Assembly: GCA_014729315.1 (NCBI GenBank)
Contig: WJKD01000745.1
Span: 1 to 7,100, forward strand
DNA length: 7,100 nt
Direction: 5' to 3'
DNA from: Promethearchaeota archaeon
GTDB lineage: Archaea; Asgardarchaeota; Lokiarchaeia; Sigynarchaeales; SOKP01
Shown: one piece after another, positions 5,606 to 7,100 of the stretch
Layout: each line of letters starts with the position of its first letter
How positions within the stretch are numbered: the first letter of the stretch is position 1
Notes under the pieces: model-generated
Seen by the model: only the letters and a program-made list of their open reading frames with translations
Told to the model about the DNA's origin: nothing
Database searches by the model: none
Made by a program: the position numbers and the translations under genes

Positions 5606-7100
5606 ATGAACGAAGAATACGATATTATTGTCATTGGAGCGGGTTTTGGTGGACCAGTAGCGGCAAAATTGTGCGCTGACGCTCAATTGAAAACTCTATT
5701 AATTGAACGATCTGAGCATCCTGGAGAGAAAGTCATTTCTGGTTTGACTATACCTTTTTATGGTTTTCTATTTGGCCCTAAATTTATTCAAAATGGAAAC
5801 CCTCCTTACGAACGACCTTCCGATGGGATAGATAATTATATTATTAAAGATATTGATAATGGAGATATCGAAGTTGACGATAGCTTGAAGGTGCCGAAAC
5901 CATTTTCTCCAATATTTGCTTTCGGCTACAACACATATTGTAAGGAATTCTGCGAATGGGAAGCAGAAAAAGCAGTTGAAGCGGGAAGTGTTTTAAAAAC
6001 TTCTACAACAGTTGTTGATTTTATTAAAGAAAAAGGCTTTATTAAGGGAGTTCTTACTGAAAAAGGCGAAAGGATTTATTCTAAAATCGTGATTGATTCA
6101 GAGGGTTCTCAAGGTTTATTAGCGATTAAAGCAGGTTTACGGGAAAAATATCCTCCCGAGGCGATTTCTCTCGCGGATACCTACGACTATATTATGAATA
6201 AAGCAGATATTGACAAATTATTCGGTTTTTCGGTGAAAATGTGTTGGGGCTGGGACGAACAGAAGGTAGCTCCACCACTTGGTTACGGAAACGGTTTAAT
6301 GGTATGGCCTTACAGAGAAAGTTTACATTTTATGCAAGACCAATGCCTCATGTTAAAAGATAAAAGGGTTCCCAATCTGAAAAGAAATTTTGAAACATAT
6401 CATGATAACATTACAACCAAATTACCATGGTGGAGGGACGAAATTGCTCCTCGAATAAAATTAAGAGCAAGACTATGGCAGGGATTTGAAATTTATGTGG
6501 GTTTAGACGAGAAATTGAGGAATAGGCCAATTTATACGAATGGAATGATTTTAATCGGCGATGCAGCGGGACTTGAAAGCACTGAATTATGCGACGGAGT
6601 TCCCGCAGCTTGGTTTTCAGCGGAATTAGCCGCTAAGATTGCAATTAAAGCAATCAAATGCAATGATTATTCAGCAACTTTTTTAAAACAATATGAAGAT
6701 CAAATTCGTCGTCATCCAATTATTCAATGGTCGATTACAGGAAGAAATAGATATAATTTACGATTTGCCCAAGAGAAGCACGACATCGAACAATTGAGAA
6801 AATATATCCACGACGGATGGGGTCTTGGATCGCTAACTCATTTTACAACTCCTTTTTTAAAGGTCTTATTTAAGTATCTTTATAGAGATTATAAGCTGAT
6901 TATTCGTGTAATTAAAATGTATTTCCGCTACTTTCAAAACTGGATACTCAAGTCTTACGGTCGTTCAAAAAGAAAATTATTAAGCAAGCAAAAATATAAA
7001 AAATCGCTTAGATTCTCAGAACATTTATTTTTGTTCTCATTGAAATTAATTGATTTCTTTTTAAAGATTGCTGTGTTTTTTGGAAAGGGATTCAAAGGAA
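5606..7100 (+). CDS. FAD-dependent oxidoreductase, geranylgeranyl reductase/FixC-like, cut by the window edge
   Basis: Predicted flavoprotein of the geranylgeranyl reductase/FixC superfamily; 498 codons are present with no stop before the right edge. DIIVIGAGFGGPVAA (residues 6-20) is the FAD dinucleotide-binding loop, with E34 ending beta-2 to hold the ribose. IVIDSEGSQGLLA (161-173) fits the second FAD region, GNGLMVWPYRESLHFM (228-243) matches the substrate-domain strand of the family, and ILIGDAAGLESTELCDGVPAA (315-335) is the GDAAG FAD motif with its following helix. Archaeal relatives saturate isoprenoid lipid chains; FixC relatives pass electrons to quinone or ferredoxin. These roles cannot be separated here, and no cysteine cluster for an Fe-S domain is seen. 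After about residue 410 comes a lysine/arginine- and aromatic-rich tail with hydrophobic stretches, which suggests membrane contact and makes the protein longer than ordinary geranylgeranyl reductases (about 390-450 residues). The start is supported by the FAD loop lying at the extreme N-terminus. Confidence 0.86.
   Translation, partial: MNEEYDIIVIGAGFGGPVAAKLCADAQLKTLLIERSEHPGEKVISGLTIPFYGFLFGPKFIQNGNPPYERPSDGIDNYIIKDIDNGDIEVDDSLKVPKPFSPIFAFGYNTYCKEFCEWEAEKAVEAGSVLKTSTTVVDFIKEKGFIKGVLTEKGERIYSKIVIDSEGSQGLLAIKAGLREKYPPEAISLADTYDYIMNKADIDKLFGFSVKMCWGWDEQKVAPPLGYGNGLMVWPYRESLHFMQDQCLMLKDKRVPNLKRNFETYHDNITTKLPWWRDEIAPRIKLRARLWQGFEIYVGLDEKLRNRPIYTNGMILIGDAAGLESTELCDGVPAAWFSAELAAKIAIKAIKCNDYSATFLKQYEDQIRRHPIIQWSITGRNRYNLRFAQEKHDIEQLRKYIHDGWGLGSLTHFTTPFLKVLFKYLYRDYKLIIRVIKMYFRYFQNWILKSYGRSKRKLLSKQKYKKSLRFSEHLFLFSLKLIDFFLKIAVFFGKGFKG

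Overview
This AT-rich window (roughly 30% GC by eye) carries five protein genes, two of them cut by the window edges. No RNA gene, CRISPR array or insertion sequence is visible. The likely source is an archaeon, possibly of the Asgard/Lokiarchaeia type. Supporting signs are the lack of purine-rich Shine-Dalgarno sites, TATA-like boxes upstream of some starts, an archaeal-style geranylgeranyl-reductase/FixC-like flavoprotein, and a mix of archaeal, bacterial and eukaryote-like families. This assignment is an inference; no phylogenetic marker gene is present.

Layout, left to right: (1) 1-1243, minus strand, a Spinster-like MFS transporter whose C-terminus lies off the left edge. (2) 1447-2214, plus strand, a small class I SAM-dependent methyltransferase read divergently from the transporter. 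(3) 2354-3643, minus strand, a membrane-anchored CotH-type protein kinase, convergent with the methyltransferase. (4) A 400-bp AT-rich divergent intergenic region with short direct repeats and two tandem TATA-like boxes. (5) 4044-5453, plus strand, a neutral/alkaline ceramidase-family protein with no signal peptide and with Asn in place of the known catalytic Ser. (6) A hairpin plus T-tract that looks like a terminator, then 5606-7100, plus strand, an FAD-dependent GGR/FixC-like oxidoreductase with a basic, hydrophobic C-terminal extension running off the right edge.

The genes do not form one operon: strands alternate, and the only same-strand pair (ceramidase-like and flavoprotein) is separated by 152 bp with a terminator-like element and a separate TATA-like box. 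Three of the five families have lipid-related members elsewhere (Spinster transporters, ceramidases, geranylgeranyl reductases), so a loose membrane-lipid theme is possible but unproven. The two most notable observations are the ceramidase-fold protein that keeps candidate zinc ligands but has lost the family's nucleophile, and a TTGAG-type heptamer placed exactly 6 nt before the start codon of three genes, with a weaker TTG-initial version at a fourth.
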